Assembly: GCF_002871795.1 (NCBI RefSeq)
Contig: NZ_PNHL01000008.1
Location: 92,266-156,265, forward strand
Source: Brachybacterium sp. UMB0905
GTDB taxonomy: Bacteria > Actinomycetota > Actinomycetes > Actinomycetales > Dermabacteraceae
Length of the DNA stretch: 64,000 nucleotides
Reading direction: 5' to 3'
The notes beneath the pieces were generated by a model. The model searched no databases, was not told the origin of the DNA, and worked only from the letters and a program-made list of their open reading frames with translations. The translations under genes and the position numbers were made by a program. Each line of letters opens with the position of its first letter. The first letter of the stretch is position 1. Positions 35,189 to 45,198 of the stretch are shown here, piece after piece.

Positions 35189-36847
35189 TCACTTGGTGAT
35201 CTGGTGGTACAGCGGCACGGTGTCCCAGCCGTACTCCACGTTGGAGACCAGCGTGGAGTAGCCGCCGAAGGTGTTCTGGTACCACAGCGGCACGACGGGC
35301 AGGTCCTCCATGAGGATCGCCTCGGCCTGCTTCCACAGCTCGATGGCCTCCTCCTCGCTCGCGGCGGCGAGACCGTCGGACAGCAGCTGATCGAACTCGG
35401 GGTTCTTGTAGTCGCCGTCGTTGGAGCCCTTGCCATCCGCAGCCGCGGAGCCGTACAGGGGGCCCAGGAAGTTGTAGGCGGAGGGGTAGTCGGCCTGCCA
35501 GCCCGAGCGCCAGGTGCCGTCGAGATCGCGCTTGCGGATCTGCTCGCGCATCTCGCCGAAGGCGGGGAACGGGGTGGGCTTGGCCTCGATGCCCAGGGTG
35601 TTGGACAGCGAGTTGCACACCGCCTCGACCCAGTCGGAGTGGGGGCCGTCGGCGTTGTAGGCGAGCGTCAGGGGGCCCTCGAAGGGGCTCATGCTCTCGG
35701 CCTCCTCCCACAGCTTCTTCGCCTCGGCCTCATCGAACTCGAGCACCTCGGCGCCGGGGATATCGGTGGCACCGCCGCCGGGGATCACCGGGGAGACGAA
35801 ATCGGTGGCGGGGGTGCGGGTGCCGAAGAAGAGGTTGTCGCAGATGGTCTGGCGGTCGATGGCCCGCGAGATCGCCTTGCGGCGCAGCTTCCCGGCCTCG
35901 CCCTCGAAGTTCTTGTCGTACCCGGGCAGGGTGATCGACTGGAACACAGCGCCCTCGGTGTTCACCGCGCGCTCGCCCAGCTCGTCCTCGAAGGTGGACA
36001 GGGCGGAGTTGGGGATCTGGTCCACGACGTCGACGTTGTCCGAAGACAGGTCGTTGTACATGGTCTCCGGGTCTTGGTAGACGGTGAAGGTCAGCCCGGC
36101 GTTCTGGGCCTTGCGGGGACCGTCGTAGGACTCATTGGGGACCAGCACGAGCTCCTGGTCGTGGCTCCAGCTCTCGAGCTTGTAGGGGCCGTTGGCGAGC
36201 GGCGACTCGCCGAAGGCCTCCATGTCCTCGAAGGCGGAGGGCGGCAGCGGCATGTACGCCGAGTAGCCCAGGCGGGTGGGGAAGTCGGACTGGGCGGAGA
36301 CCAGGCGCACGGTGAAGGTCTTCTCGTCCACGACCTCCAGGCCGGAGAGGGTCGCATCCTCGGCGACGTCCTTGGCGGACAGCTCCTTGTAGCCCTCGAT
36401 GGGCTCGAAGAAGTACTGGCCGATCTGGGCGTTCGTAGCGTTGGCGCCGTAGTTCCAGGCGTCCACGAAGTCCTGGGCGGTCACCGGGGTGGAGCCGTCG
36501 GAGTAGGTCAGGCCCTCACGGATGGTGATGGTCCAGTTCTGGTTGTCCTCGGACTCGATGGACTCTGCGACGTCGTTCTCGGTGGAGCCGTCGGCCTTGT
36601 AGTAGACCAGGCCCGCCCACAGCATGGTGATGATCCGGCCGCCGCCGACCTCACCGGTGTTGGTGGGGATCAGGGGGTTCTCGGGCTCGGTGGTGTTGGC
36701 GTAGATGGGCTCGCCGGAGCCGCCGTCGGCTCCGCCGCCACCGCTGCCGCCGTTCCCGCCGTCACCGCCCCCGCCGCAGGCGGCGAGGGTCAGCGCGGCC
36801 GCCGCCGGCGGCGGTGCTCAGCATCATGGTTCGGCGCGTGAAGGCCA
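35189..36847 (-). CDS. peptide ABC transporter substrate-binding lipoprotein, frameshift in signal peptide
   Basis: Family 5 extracellular solute-binding protein (about 550 residues). The mature part is intact: IYANTTEPENPLIPTNTGEV, ITIREGLTYSDGSTPVTAQD and GPYKLESWSHDQELVLV, ending PLYHQITK. The start MAFTRRTMMLST at 36847 has a good AGGAG site, and the lipobox LTLAAC lies at about 36776-36795, but the two are in different frames. They need a 1-nt deletion or 2-nt insertion in the GC repeat at about 36798-36816. An in-frame stop lies just upstream of the lipobox frame. It is either a real inactivating or phase-variable frameshift, or a sequencing error in a GC-rich run. Confidence 0.85.
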
Positions 36848-37153
36848 TGGGGGATCTCCTGGTGCGTTTGAGGGGTCGGGACGCCTCGGGGGTCGCCCGC
36901 ACCGCAATGTGCGGATCTGCCGAGTATGCAGCAGCTCATGTCAAGAGGCGTTCATCCTTCGATAACTTCTCGGTGACGGAACCTACACGTTCTCCGTCCG
37001 GGGTGCGAGATCTGCTGGATAGCGCGCCCCTCGATCAGTCCGCGCGACGGGCGCGCGGGGCCCGGGTTCCGACGGAGCCGCTCAGCATCTGAAGACCATC
37101 CCGGCCGCCTGCGGTCCTCGCCCGTCCCCGAGAAGAGGGTGTTCAATGGCCGT
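36848..37153. other. divergent promoter region between peptide ABC operon and pgi
   Basis: About 306 bp without a gene. For the minus-strand operon a -35 consensus TTGACA is read at 36939-36944 with a weak -10 (GCAGAT, 36915-36920) 18 nt away. An A/T-richer patch (ttcatccttcgataacttctcgg) lies at 36950-36972. No operator is recognised. Confidence 0.4.
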
Positions 37154-38860
37154 ATGACTGCGACCTCTGCATCCGCCACCGCCGCAACCCCGCCCGTCGA
37201 CCCCACCACCACGGAGGCCTGGGCCGCGCTGGAGGCCCACAGCCTCGAGCTGACCACCTCTCTGCGGGAGATGTTCGCCGCTGATCCGCAGCGCGCCGAG
37301 CGCTTCACCCTCGATGCCGCGGACCTGCACGTGGACCTGTCGAAGAACGCCATCACCGAGGAGACGGTCCAGCTGCTGCTGCAGCTGGCCCGCGAGGTGG
37401 GTCTCGAGCAGCGGCGCGAGGCGATGTTCACCGGTGCGCACATCAACACCACCGAGGACCGCGCGGTGCTGCACACCGCGCTGCGCCGCCCGGCCGGGGC
37501 CGCCCCCGCCCTCGAGGTCGATGGCCAGCAGATCGACCAGGACGTGCACGAGACCCTGCAGCGCGTCTACGCGTTCGCGCGCAAGATCCGCTCGGGCGAG
37601 TGGACCGGCATGACCGGCAAGCCGATCCGCACCGTGGTGAACATCGGCATCGGCGGCTCGGACCTCGGGCCCGTCATGGTCTACGAAGCGCTGCGGCCCC
37701 TCGCACAGGAGAGCCTCAGCGCCCGCTTCGTCTCCAACATCGACCCCACCGACGCGTATGCCACCACCGCGGATCTGGATCCCGAGACGACGCTCGTGAT
37801 CGTGGCCTCCAAGACCTTCACCACCCTGGAGACCATCACCAACGCCCGCCTGGTGCGGCAGTGGCTGCTGGATGGTCTGCGTGAGCAGGCGGGACTGACC
37901 GCCGAGCAGGAGACCGAGGCGGTCGCCAAGCATTTCGTGGCGGTCTCCACGGCGCTGGACAAGGTCGAGGAGTTCGGGATCGACCCGGCCAATGCCTTCG
38001 GCTTCTGGAACTGGGTGGGCGGACGCTACAGCGTCGACTCCGCGATCGGGACGGTGCTCGCGACCGTGCTGGGCCCCGAGGCGTTCGAGGAGCTGCTGGC
38101 CGGATTCCACGCGATGGATGAGCATTTCCGCACCGCCCCCGCCGAGGCGAACGTGCCGTTGCTGATGGGCCTGCTGAACGTGTGGAACGTGAATTTCCTG
38201 GAGGCGGAGACCCACGCGGTCCTCCCCTACTCGCAGTACCTGCACCGCTTCCCCGCCTACCTCCAGCAGCTGACCATGGAGTCCAACGGCAAGTCGGTGC
38301 GCTGGGACGGCTCTTTGGCCACCACCGAGACCGGCGAGGTGTTCTGGGGCGAGCCCGGCACCAACGGGCAGCACGCCTTCTACCAGCTGATCCACCAGGG
38401 CACCCGGGTGATCCCCGCGGACTTCATCGCCTTCGCCACCCCGAACCATGCGCTGCGCGACGGCGAGCAGGACGTCCACGAGCTGTTCCTGGCGAACTTC
38501 TTCGCCCAGACCAAGGCGCTTGCCTTCGGCAAGACCGCCGAAGAGGTCCGCGCCGAGGGCACCGAGGGCGCACTGGTGGCGGCCCGCGAGTTCTCCGGCG
38601 ACCGTCCCACCACCTCGATCCTGGCTGCGAAGCTCACGCCCTCGACACTGGGGCAGCTGATCGCGCTGTACGAGCACATCACCTTCGTGCAGGGCGTGGT
38701 GTGGGGCATCAACTCCTTCGACCAGTGGGGCGTGGAGCTCGGCAAGCAGCTGGCCAAGAACCTCGCCCCGGCTGTGGCCGGCGACGACGAGGCGCTCGCG
38801 CAGGAGGACTCCTCCACCGCGGGACTGATCCGCTGGTACCTCGAGCACCGCGAGGACTGA
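37154..38860 (+). CDS. pgi: glucose-6-phosphate isomerase
   Basis: A 568-residue cytosolic glycolytic enzyme interconverting glucose-6-P and fructose-6-P. The PGI signatures are present: [71 protein letters not shown], the catalytic-Glu segment [18 protein letters not shown], and the C-terminal [15 protein letters not shown] 37154 is used; a GTG at 37139 with a closer purine-rich leader is possible. The 3' end is tandemly duplicated just past the stop. Confidence 0.95.
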   Translation: MTATSASATAATPPVDPTTTEAWAALEAHSLELTTSLREMFAADPQRAERFTLDAADLHVDLSKNAITEETVQLLLQLAREVGLEQRREAMFTGAHINTTEDRAVLHTALRRPAGAAPALEVDGQQIDQDVHETLQRVYAFARKIRSGEWTGMTGKPIRTVVNIGIGGSDLGPVMVYEALRPLAQESLSARFVSNIDPTDAYATTADLDPETTLVIVASKTFTTLETITNARLVRQWLLDGLREQAGLTAEQETEAVAKHFVAVSTALDKVEEFGIDPANAFGFWNWVGGRYSVDSAIGTVLATVLGPEAFEELLAGFHAMDEHFRTAPAEANVPLLMGLLNVWNVNFLEAETHAVLPYSQYLHRFPAYLQQLTMESNGKSVRWDGSLATTETGEVFWGEPGTNGQHAFYQLIHQGTRVIPADFIAFATPNHALRDGEQDVHELFLANFFAQTKALAFGKTAEEVRAEGTEGALVAAREFSGDRPTTSILAAKLTPSTLGQLIALYEHITFVQGVVWGINSFDQWGVELGKQLAKNLAPAVAGDDEALAQEDSSTAGLIRWYLEHRED

Positions 38861-38883
38861 GCACCGCAAGGACGGAGCGCCGC
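38843..38883. repeat. tandem 16-bp repeat duplicating the pgi 3' end
   Basis: gagcaccgcgaggact (38843-38858), gagcaccgcaaggacg (38859-38874) and a partial gagcgccgc (38875-38883). The pgi stop codon straddles the first junction. Confidence 0.8.
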
Positions 38884-38906
38884 CCGTCATAGGCGGCACA
38901 GGCTCA

Positions 38907-38941
38907 GAGGGCCCGGGGGGCTGACATGCCCCCGGGCCCTC
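38907..38941 (+). terminator. terminator of pgi
   Basis: GAGGGCCCGGGGG (38907-38919) pairs perfectly with CCCCCGGGCCCTC (38929-38941), with a 9-nt loop. It lies about 46 nt past the stop. Confidence 0.8.
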
Positions 38942-39148
38942 GTTCGTCACCCCGCCACCCCTAGGCCACCTCGCGTTCACCTGCGATGCACCGTGCGCCC
39001 CGGAGAGGTCACAACTGGGCCACATCGCGTGCAACCAACGGCAACCGTCATCCATGCTGCTGAAGCACCGGGACCATGTCCCCGTCGGCCGCACGAGCCG
39101 CGCGCTCCCCACCGTCGGGGGGCGCACCGCGATCAAGGAGGACCGCGC

Positions 39149-40483
39149 ATGAACCCCACGACTACTCCCCGCACTCTGCCCCCGTCGCGCCGCGCCGTGA
39201 CGCTGGGCGGCACCGCGGCGCTCGCCGCCACCGCCCTGGCCGCCTGCAACCCTGGCGGCTCCGGCGGTGGGGGCAGCAACCCCGATGCCGCGCCCGTCGA
39301 GGAGCAGGACGCCTCCGAGCTCGCCGGGAAGACCCTCTCCTACGTCTACTTCACCGATGGTCCCGATGAGCAGGCCACCCGTGACCTCATCGCCCAGTTC
39401 GAAGAGGAGTACGACGTCACCGTCGACCTGGAGATCGTGCCGTTCTCCGATATCACTACCACCCTGCAGGCGCGACTGTCCGGCGGTCAGGCCCCCGATG
39501 TGGCGCGCGTGGCCGCGACCGCTCCGTTCGTCGGTGATCTGCTGATCCTGGACGACTATCTGGGGGCGGAGTACCTCGAGGAGTTCTCCGAGGGGGTGCG
39601 CGTGGGCATGACCGATCCCGACGGGAAGATCCATGCGGTCGCCTCCGACCTCACGCAGAACGGTCCCTTCGTGAACCTCGACCTGTTCGAAAAGGCCGGG
39701 GTGGAGGTGCCGGACTCCTGGACCTGGGAGGAGATGGTCGACCTCGCCACGCAGGTGCAGGAGAAGACCGGGTGCGAGTACGCCTTCGCGATGGACAAGT
39801 CCGGGCATCGCCTCTCCACGATCCTCTCCCAGGGCGGCACCTACCTGGTGCAGGAGGGCGAGAGCTCCCTGGACCCGGCGGCCGCCACCACGGCGCTGCA
39901 GCCGCTGGTGGACATGATCGAGAACGGCACGTCGCCGTCTGATTTCTGGCTGGATTCGGGCACCAAGTACCAGGGCGCCAATGAGGTGTTCCTGGCCCAG
40001 CAGGTGCCGGTCTATCTCTCGGGCAACTGGCAGGTCGCCCAGTTCGACGAGGGTGCCGAGTTCGCCTGGGCCACGATGCCGAACCCCTCGATGACCTCTG
40101 GCGGCGGCTTCCCTGGCGGCAAGTTCATGGTGGGCTTCGCCGAGGGGCCCGAGAACCAGCTCGCCGCCACCTTCCTGCAGTTCATGAACTCCAAGGAGTC
40201 GCAGGAGGCCTTCATCACCGCGTCCTCGTTCATGCCCACCCGGGCGGATCTCACCGAGTCCGGCGTCACCTACCCGATGCGGGATCAGGAGATGGGCGTG
40301 TTCGTCACCGATCTCTCCGAGACCCCGGCGGAGGCCTTCGCCGCCTGCTACGACCCGAACTTCGATGCCGCCGCGCAGGAGTTCATCAAGGAGTTCTCCC
40401 AGGTGGTGGCCGGCAACAAGGATCTGGCCACCGCCATGGAGGATCTCAAGGCCGCCATCGACTCCGTCGTGGAGCAGGCCTGA
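39149..40483 (+). CDS. sugar ABC transporter substrate-binding lipoprotein
   Basis: Family 1 extracellular solute-binding protein (444 residues) for carbohydrate uptake. The signal peptide has a twin-arginine-like motif (PPSRRAVTLGGTAALAATAL) and lipobox LAAC with C33. The mature part shows ARLSGGQAPDVARVAATAPF, ESSLDPAAATTALQPLVDMI and LSGNWQVAQFDEGAEFAWAT. An AAGGAGG lies 7 nt before the ATG. It heads an operon with two permeases, and its TGA overlaps the next ATG (TGATG). The sugar specificity cannot be read from sequence. Confidence 0.9.
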   Translation: MNPTTTPRTLPPSRRAVTLGGTAALAATALAACNPGGSGGGGSNPDAAPVEEQDASELAGKTLSYVYFTDGPDEQATRDLIAQFEEEYDVTVDLEIVPFSDITTTLQARLSGGQAPDVARVAATAPFVGDLLILDDYLGAEYLEEFSEGVRVGMTDPDGKIHAVASDLTQNGPFVNLDLFEKAGVEVPDSWTWEEMVDLATQVQEKTGCEYAFAMDKSGHRLSTILSQGGTYLVQEGESSLDPAAATTALQPLVDMIENGTSPSDFWLDSGTKYQGANEVFLAQQVPVYLSGNWQVAQFDEGAEFAWATMPNPSMTSGGGFPGGKFMVGFAEGPENQLAATFLQFMNSKESQEAFITASSFMPTRADLTESGVTYPMRDQEMGVFVTDLSETPAEAFAACYDPNFDAAAQEFIKEFSQVVAGNKDLATAMEDLKAAIDSVVEQA

Positions 40484-41397
40484 TGTCCTCGGCCACGGCA
40501 CCCGCGGCCCCACGTCGGCGCCGACGGGTGCCGTTGTCCCTGCGGGCGGCGCCGTACCTGTTCCTGCTGCCCAACATGGTGATCTTCGGGCTGTTCACCA
40601 TCTACCCGGCCTTCAGCGGGCTGAACATCTCGCTGTACTCCTCCCGCAACGGCCGCACCTTCGAATGGGCGGGGCTCGGGAACTACCAGCGGATCTTCGC
40701 CGACGACGAGTTCTTCCAGGCGCTGGTGAACACTGTCGTGTTCGTCCTGGTCTTCGTGGCGCTCGGTGTGCTGATCTCCGTGGTGCTCGCAGTGCAGCTG
40801 AACGCGCAGAACATCGGGAAGTCCTTCTTCCGCTCGGTGTTCTTCCTGCCGGTGCTGCTCAGCCCCGTGGTCGTCGGCATCGTGTGGCGCTGGCTGCTGG
40901 AGCGCAACGGCGGCTTGGTCAATGCGGCGCTGTCCGCGATCGGCCTGGATGCAGTGCCCTGGCTCGTGAACCCCACCCTGGCCATGGTCTCCGTGGTGGC
41001 GGTGAGCCTGTGGGTCAACGTCGGCTTCTACACCATGATCCTGCTGGCAGGACTACAGTCCATCGACCCGAACCTGTATGAGGCCGCGAGCCTGGACGGC
41101 GCCTCGCCGCTCGAGCAGTTCCGGCACATCACGGTGCCGATGCTCGCGCCCACCACGATGGTGGTGCTGATCCTGTCCACCATCCACGGCTTCCAATCCT
41201 TCGACGTCATCTACAACCTCACCGGCGGTGGACCGGTCGGCTCGACCACGCTGCTGGTGCAGTACGTGTACGACAACGCCTTCGGGCCCCAGATGCAGTA
41301 CGGCATGGCCGCCGCCGGATCGGTGGTGCTGTTCCTGATCGTCATGAGCTTCACGCTGCTGAACTGGTGGCTGGGCCGGCGCGCGGAGGCGGTGTGA
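40483..41397 (+). CDS. sugar ABC transporter permease (MalF/UgpA type)
   Basis: A 304-residue inner-membrane permease with six helices. It begins with the typical LRAAPYLFLLPNMVIFGLFT. The EAA loop is YEAASLDGASPLEQFRHITV preceding PMLAPTTMVV. It is translationally coupled to the binding protein (1-nt overlap) and to the second permease (1-nt gap). Confidence 0.92.
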   Translation: MSSATAPAAPRRRRRVPLSLRAAPYLFLLPNMVIFGLFTIYPAFSGLNISLYSSRNGRTFEWAGLGNYQRIFADDEFFQALVNTVVFVLVFVALGVLISVVLAVQLNAQNIGKSFFRSVFFLPVLLSPVVVGIVWRWLLERNGGLVNAALSAIGLDAVPWLVNPTLAMVSVVAVSLWVNVGFYTMILLAGLQSIDPNLYEAASLDGASPLEQFRHITVPMLAPTTMVVLILSTIHGFQSFDVIYNLTGGGPVGSTTLLVQYVYDNAFGPQMQYGMAAAGSVVLFLIVMSFTLLNWWLGRRAEAV

Positions 41398-41398
41398 G

Positions 41399-42259
41399 AT
41401 GAGCACGAGCACGAAACCGACGACTTGGACCTCGACCTCCCGCACCCGGGTGCGTCCGCGCGATGCGGTGCGCACCGTGAATCTCACGGCGCTGGCCCTG
41501 CTGGTGCTGATCCCGTTGCTGTGGACGGTGCTGGGCTCCTTCAAGAGTCCCTCGGAGCTCGCGCAGCGACCGCCCACGCTGCTGCCGGAGACCTGGCGGC
41601 CCGAGAACTACGTCCAGGCGCTGACCAGCTTCGACGTGCTGCGCTACCTCACCAACAGCGTGATCGTGGTGGTCGTGGCGACGCTGCTGACCCTGATCAT
41701 CAACTCGATGGCCGCCTATGCGCTCAGCCGCTACAACTTCCGTGGCCGGGACCTGCTGTTCCTGGTTACGCTCGCGACGATCATGGTGCCGCTGCAGGTG
41801 ATCCTGATCCCCGTCTACCAGGTGACCGCTTCCCTGGGGCTGACCAACTCCCTATGGGGCGTGATCCTGCCCGCGATCGCCACCCCGACGGGTGTGTTCC
41901 TGCTGCGCCAGTACATGCTCACGATCCCCGATGAGCTCATCGATTCCGCCCGCGTGGACGGCGCCCGAGAGTTCGGGATCTTCTGGCGGGTGGTGCTGCC
42001 GCTGTGCAAGCCGGCCCTCGCGGTGCTCGCGATCTTCTCGGTGCTGTGGCGGTGGAACGACTTCCTGTGGCCGCTGGTGGTCACCAATGAGAGGACCCGC
42101 ACCCTGCCGGTGGCGCTGGCCCGTTTCGCGAGCCAGGAGGTGGTGCCCTTCAACCTGGTGCTGGCCATCTCCGTGGTGTCGATGGTGCCGGTGCTGATCT
42201 GCTTCCTGGTCTTCCAGAAGCAGATCGTCCAGGGCATCGCCGCAACCGGCATGAAGTGA
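41399..42259 (+). CDS. sugar ABC transporter permease (MalG/UgpE type)
   Basis: A 286-residue permease of the MalG class: MVPLQVILIPVYQVTASLGL, then EAA loop IDSARVDGAREFGIFWRVVL followed by PLCKPALAVLAIFSVLWRWN, and the C-terminal QKQIVQGIAATGMK. No ATPase gene follows, so the transporter must use a shared MsmK/UgpC-type ATPase encoded elsewhere. Confidence 0.92.
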   Translation: MSTSTKPTTWTSTSRTRVRPRDAVRTVNLTALALLVLIPLLWTVLGSFKSPSELAQRPPTLLPETWRPENYVQALTSFDVLRYLTNSVIVVVVATLLTLIINSMAAYALSRYNFRGRDLLFLVTLATIMVPLQVILIPVYQVTASLGLTNSLWGVILPAIATPTGVFLLRQYMLTIPDELIDSARVDGAREFGIFWRVVLPLCKPALAVLAIFSVLWRWNDFLWPLVVTNERTRTLPVALARFASQEVVPFNLVLAISVVSMVPVLICFLVFQKQIVQGIAATGMK

Positions 42260-42261
42260 CC

Positions 42262-42312
42262 GGCGGGCGCCGTCTGACCGGCCGCACGCCGCGCCGTGAT
42301 CTGGCGCCCGCC
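42262..42312 (+). terminator. inverted repeat after the sugar permease operon (candidate)
   Basis: GGCGGGCGCC (42262-42271) is complementary to GGCGCCCGCC (42303-42312), with a GC-rich 31-nt loop able to form inner stems. It lies 3 nt past the malG-type stop. Confidence 0.45.
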
Positions 42313-42421
42313 GCGGCGCGCGGTCCGCTGAGGCGACTCGCATAGTGGGCAATGGCCTGCGGAACCACCCGGCGACATGCGATGATGTGACCTGGCAGAT
42401 ATCACACCTCAAGGGGGACCC

Positions 42422-43951
42422 ATGGAGCTTCTCCTACCCGTCGTCGGCGTAATCGTGATCCTCGCGATCGTGGGGCTGATCGTGACCGTCATCATCATGC
42501 GCAGCTACCGGATCGCGGCACCGAACGAGGCCCTGATCATCACCGGCCGCGGCACCAAGGCCGGGGACGTGGACCTCGAGTCCGGCGGCGCCCGTGTGGT
42601 GATCGGCGGCCGCGCGATCGTGCGCCCGATCTTCGATCGCGCTTTCGTGCTCTCACTCTCCTCCCGCCAGATCCCGGTGGAGGTCGAGGGCTACTCCATG
42701 AACGGCATCTTCCTGCGTCTGCGCGGGGTGGCGCAGGTGAAGGTGGGCGGCAATGTGGACGATGTGCGCAAGGCCTCCCAGCGCTTCCTGGACCAGCAGA
42801 AGCAGATCGACCACTACACCCAGGAGATCCTCTCCGGCACCCTGCGCGCCGTGGTCGGCACCCTGACCGTGGAGCAGATCATCCGTGACCGCGCCTCCTT
42901 CGCCAGCCAGGTGCAGGCTGAGGCCGAGCATTCGATGAACAACCAGGGCCTGGTGATCGACACCTTCCAGATCTCCGCCGTGGAGGATGACGGTTCCTAC
43001 CTGCGGGACTGGGGTCGCCCCGAGGCGGCGCTGGTGGCCAAGCGCGCGGCGATCGCCGAGTCCGATGCGAACCGTGAGGCCACCCAGGCCAAGAACGTCA
43101 ACCTCCAGCAGGAGGCGGAGTCCAAGCAGGCCTTCGATCTGCGCAACGCGGAGATCAAGGAGCAGACCGACGCCCGGCAGGCGGTGGCCGATGCCGCCGG
43201 CCCGCTGGCCCGTGCCGCCCAGCAGCAGAAGATCATCGAGCAGGAAGAGCTCATCGCGGTCCGGAACAATGACCTGCGCGAGAAGCAGCTGATCGCCGAG
43301 GTCATCAAGCCGGCCGATGCCTCCCGTCAGGCGCAGCAGCAGGAAGCCGACGCGAAGAAGTACGCGCGCGTGGCCGAATCCGAGGCGCAGCTGACCGATG
43401 AGCGCAACCGCGCAGAGGCCCGCAAGGTCTCCGCGGACGCCGAGGCCCACGCCATCGAAGCCCGGGGCCGCGCCGAAGCCGAGGTGGAGCTGCAGCGCCG
43501 CTCCAAGGACGCCGAGGCGGTGCGCCTGGAGGGCCAGGCGGAGGCCGATGCGCTGCGCGCCAAGGGCGAGGCGGAGGCCGCGTCGATCCGCGCGAAGGGT
43601 GATGCGGAGGCGGAGACCACCCGCGCCCGCGCCGAGGCGTACAAGCAGTTCAACGACGCCGCGGTCCTGGCCCAGGTGCTCGAGGTGCTGCCGCAGGTGG
43701 CCGGGGAGCTGGCCTCCCCGTACTCCAACATCGACAACCTCTCGGTGTTCTCCACCGACGGCGAAGCGAAGATCGGGCAGAACATCTCCGTGGGCCTCGC
43801 GCAGGTGCTGGAGATGGTCCGCTCCACCACGGGCGTGGATTTCCAGGAGACGCTCGAGCGGGCCGCCGCCGGTGGCCGCCAGGTGCGCGAGCAGTCCGAG
43901 TCCGCCGCCGATGCCCGGTCCGAGGACCCCGGCCAGACCGGGCAGAACTGA
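42422..43951 (+). CDS. flotillin-like SPFH/band 7 protein
   Basis: A 509-residue membrane-microdomain scaffold. The N-terminal helix is LLPVVGVIVILAIVGLIVTV (about 3-25). The SPFH domain (about 30-190) has NEALIITGRGTKAGDV and AVVGTLTVEQIIRDRASFAS. A long Ala/Glu-rich coiled coil (about 205-410, with EA repeats such as EGQAEADALRAKGEAEAASI) and a C-terminal oligomerisation segment follow. Length and order match flotillin/FloT. No NfeD gene, the usual partner, is adjacent. The start ATG follows an AAGGGGG purine run. Confidence 0.9.
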   Translation: MELLLPVVGVIVILAIVGLIVTVIIMRSYRIAAPNEALIITGRGTKAGDVDLESGGARVVIGGRAIVRPIFDRAFVLSLSSRQIPVEVEGYSMNGIFLRLRGVAQVKVGGNVDDVRKASQRFLDQQKQIDHYTQEILSGTLRAVVGTLTVEQIIRDRASFASQVQAEAEHSMNNQGLVIDTFQISAVEDDGSYLRDWGRPEAALVAKRAAIAESDANREATQAKNVNLQQEAESKQAFDLRNAEIKEQTDARQAVADAAGPLARAAQQQKIIEQEELIAVRNNDLREKQLIAEVIKPADASRQAQQQEADAKKYARVAESEAQLTDERNRAEARKVSADAEAHAIEARGRAEAEVELQRRSKDAEAVRLEGQAEADALRAKGEAEAASIRAKGDAEAETTRARAEAYKQFNDAAVLAQVLEVLPQVAGELASPYSNIDNLSVFSTDGEAKIGQNISVGLAQVLEMVRSTTGVDFQETLERAAAGGRQVREQSESAADARSEDPGQTGQN

Positions 43952-43960
43952 GGGCCCTCC

Positions 43961-43980
43961 GGACCGCCGCTGCGCGGTCC
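43961..43980 (+). terminator. hairpin after the flotillin gene
   Basis: GGACCGC (43961-43967) pairs with GCGGTCC (43974-43980), loop CGCTGC, 10 nt past the stop. Confidence 0.6.
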
Positions 43981-44060
43981 GCGCCCCCTAGAGTGGAGCC
44001 GGGGCGTTCCGCGCGGAGTGCCCCGGCTCCGGCCCGGCGAGAGAAGAGAGCACAGCTTCC

Positions 44061-45089
44061 ATGAAGATCGGAATCCTGACCTCCGGCGGTGACTGCCCCG
44101 GCCTGAACGCCGTCATCCGCGGCGTGGTCATCAAGGGCAACACGATGTTCGAGGATGAGTTCATCGGCTTCAAGGATGGCTGGCGCGGCGTCATCGAGAA
44201 GGACTACATGACGCTGCCGCGGCGCCGGGTGCGCGGCATCGGCCGCATCGGCGGAACGATCCTGGGCACCTCGCGCTCCAACCCCTTCGCCGACGGGGAG
44301 GACGGCGCCGAGATCGTGCGCCAGAACATGGACGACATGGACATGGACGCCCTCATCGCGATCGGCGGCGACGGCACCCTGTTCACCGCGAACCGGCTGT
44401 TCGAGGCGGGCATCCCCATCGTCGGCGTCCCCAAGACGGTCGACAACGACCTCGATGCCACCGACTACACCTTCGGCTTCAACACCGCCGTGGAGATCGC
44501 CACCGAGTCCCTGGACCGCCTGCGCATGACCGGCGATTCGCACCACCGCTGCATGGTGGGCGAGGTGATGGGCCGCTCGGTGGGCTGGATCGCCCTGCAC
44601 TCGGGCATGGCGGCCGGCGCGCACGTGATCTGCCTGCCGGAGTTCCCCCTGAGCCTGGACGACATCTGCCACTACGTGCAGGCGGCTTTCAATCGCGGGC
44701 GCGCCCCGCTGGTCGTGGTCGCCGAGGGATTCGTCCCCAAGGATGCGCCCGAGGGCTTCATGGACTACGAGCTCGACGAGTTCGGGCGCCCGCGCTTCGG
44801 CGGGATCGCTGAGGCGCTCGCCCCGCTGATCGAAGAGCGGCTGGGCATCGAGACGCGGGCGACGGTGCTGGGGCATATCCAGCGCGGTGGTGAGCCCACC
44901 GGATATGACCGGGTGCTGGCCACGCGGCTGGGCACCACCGCCCTGGATCTCGTGCATAAGGGCGGCTTCGGCCGCATGGTGGCGCTGCGCGGCACCGAGA
45001 TTGTGGATGTGCCGCTCAGCGAGGCCATCGATTCGCTGAAGAAGGTGCCGGAGTCCCGCTGGCGTGAGGCCGAGGTGCTGTTCGGTTGA
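44061..45089 (+). CDS. pfkA: 6-phosphofructokinase
   Basis: A 342-residue glycolytic kinase. Motifs are LTSGGDCPGLNAVIRG (7-22), IGGDGTLFTANRL (101-113), VPKTVDNDLDATDYTFGFNT (catalytic Asp in TVDND) and MGRSVGWIALHSGMAAGAHV. GGDGT (Gly rather than Asp after the Asp) argues for ATP rather than pyrophosphate as phosphoryl donor, while the Lys in PKTVD is typical of the actinobacterial group III enzymes. Purine-rich GAGAGAAGAG precedes the ATG. It is convergent with the acyl-CoA dehydrogenase gene through a strong shared hairpin. Confidence 0.94.
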   Translation: MKIGILTSGGDCPGLNAVIRGVVIKGNTMFEDEFIGFKDGWRGVIEKDYMTLPRRRVRGIGRIGGTILGTSRSNPFADGEDGAEIVRQNMDDMDMDALIAIGGDGTLFTANRLFEAGIPIVGVPKTVDNDLDATDYTFGFNTAVEIATESLDRLRMTGDSHHRCMVGEVMGRSVGWIALHSGMAAGAHVICLPEFPLSLDDICHYVQAAFNRGRAPLVVVAEGFVPKDAPEGFMDYELDEFGRPRFGGIAEALAPLIEERLGIETRATVLGHIQRGGEPTGYDRVLATRLGTTALDLVHKGGFGRMVALRGTEIVDVPLSEAIDSLKKVPESRWREAEVLFG

Positions 45090-45109
45090 ACCGGCGACCC
45101 TGACAGCGG

Positions 45110-45142
45110 CGGGGCCGGGGCGAGTGCATCGCCCCGGCCCCG
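45110..45142. terminator. bidirectional terminator pfkA / acyl-CoA dehydrogenase
   Basis: CGGGGCCGGGGCGA (45110-45123) pairs perfectly with TCGCCCCGGCCCCG (45129-45142), 5-nt loop. It lies between two convergent genes. Confidence 0.8.
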
Positions 45143-45198
45143 CTGTGCTGGGCGCTCAGTGCTGTGCAGGGCGCTCAATGCTGTGCGGGGCGCTCAGT
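45142..45198. repeat. three tandem 19-bp repeats at the acyl-CoA dehydrogenase 3' end
   Basis: gctgtgctgggcgctcagt (45142-45160), gctgtgcagggcgctcaat (45161-45179) and gctgtgcggggcgctcagt (45180-45198). Each unit contains a tca, and the tca in the third unit is the stop codon of the minus-strand gene (45194-45196). Confidence 0.9.

Noticed and set aside
35189..36625. Peptide-binding protein starting at the internal ATG 36625
   Set aside because: That start would remove the lipobox and the first mature strand; the upstream ribosome-binding site and signal sequence show the gene begins at 36847 with a frameshift.
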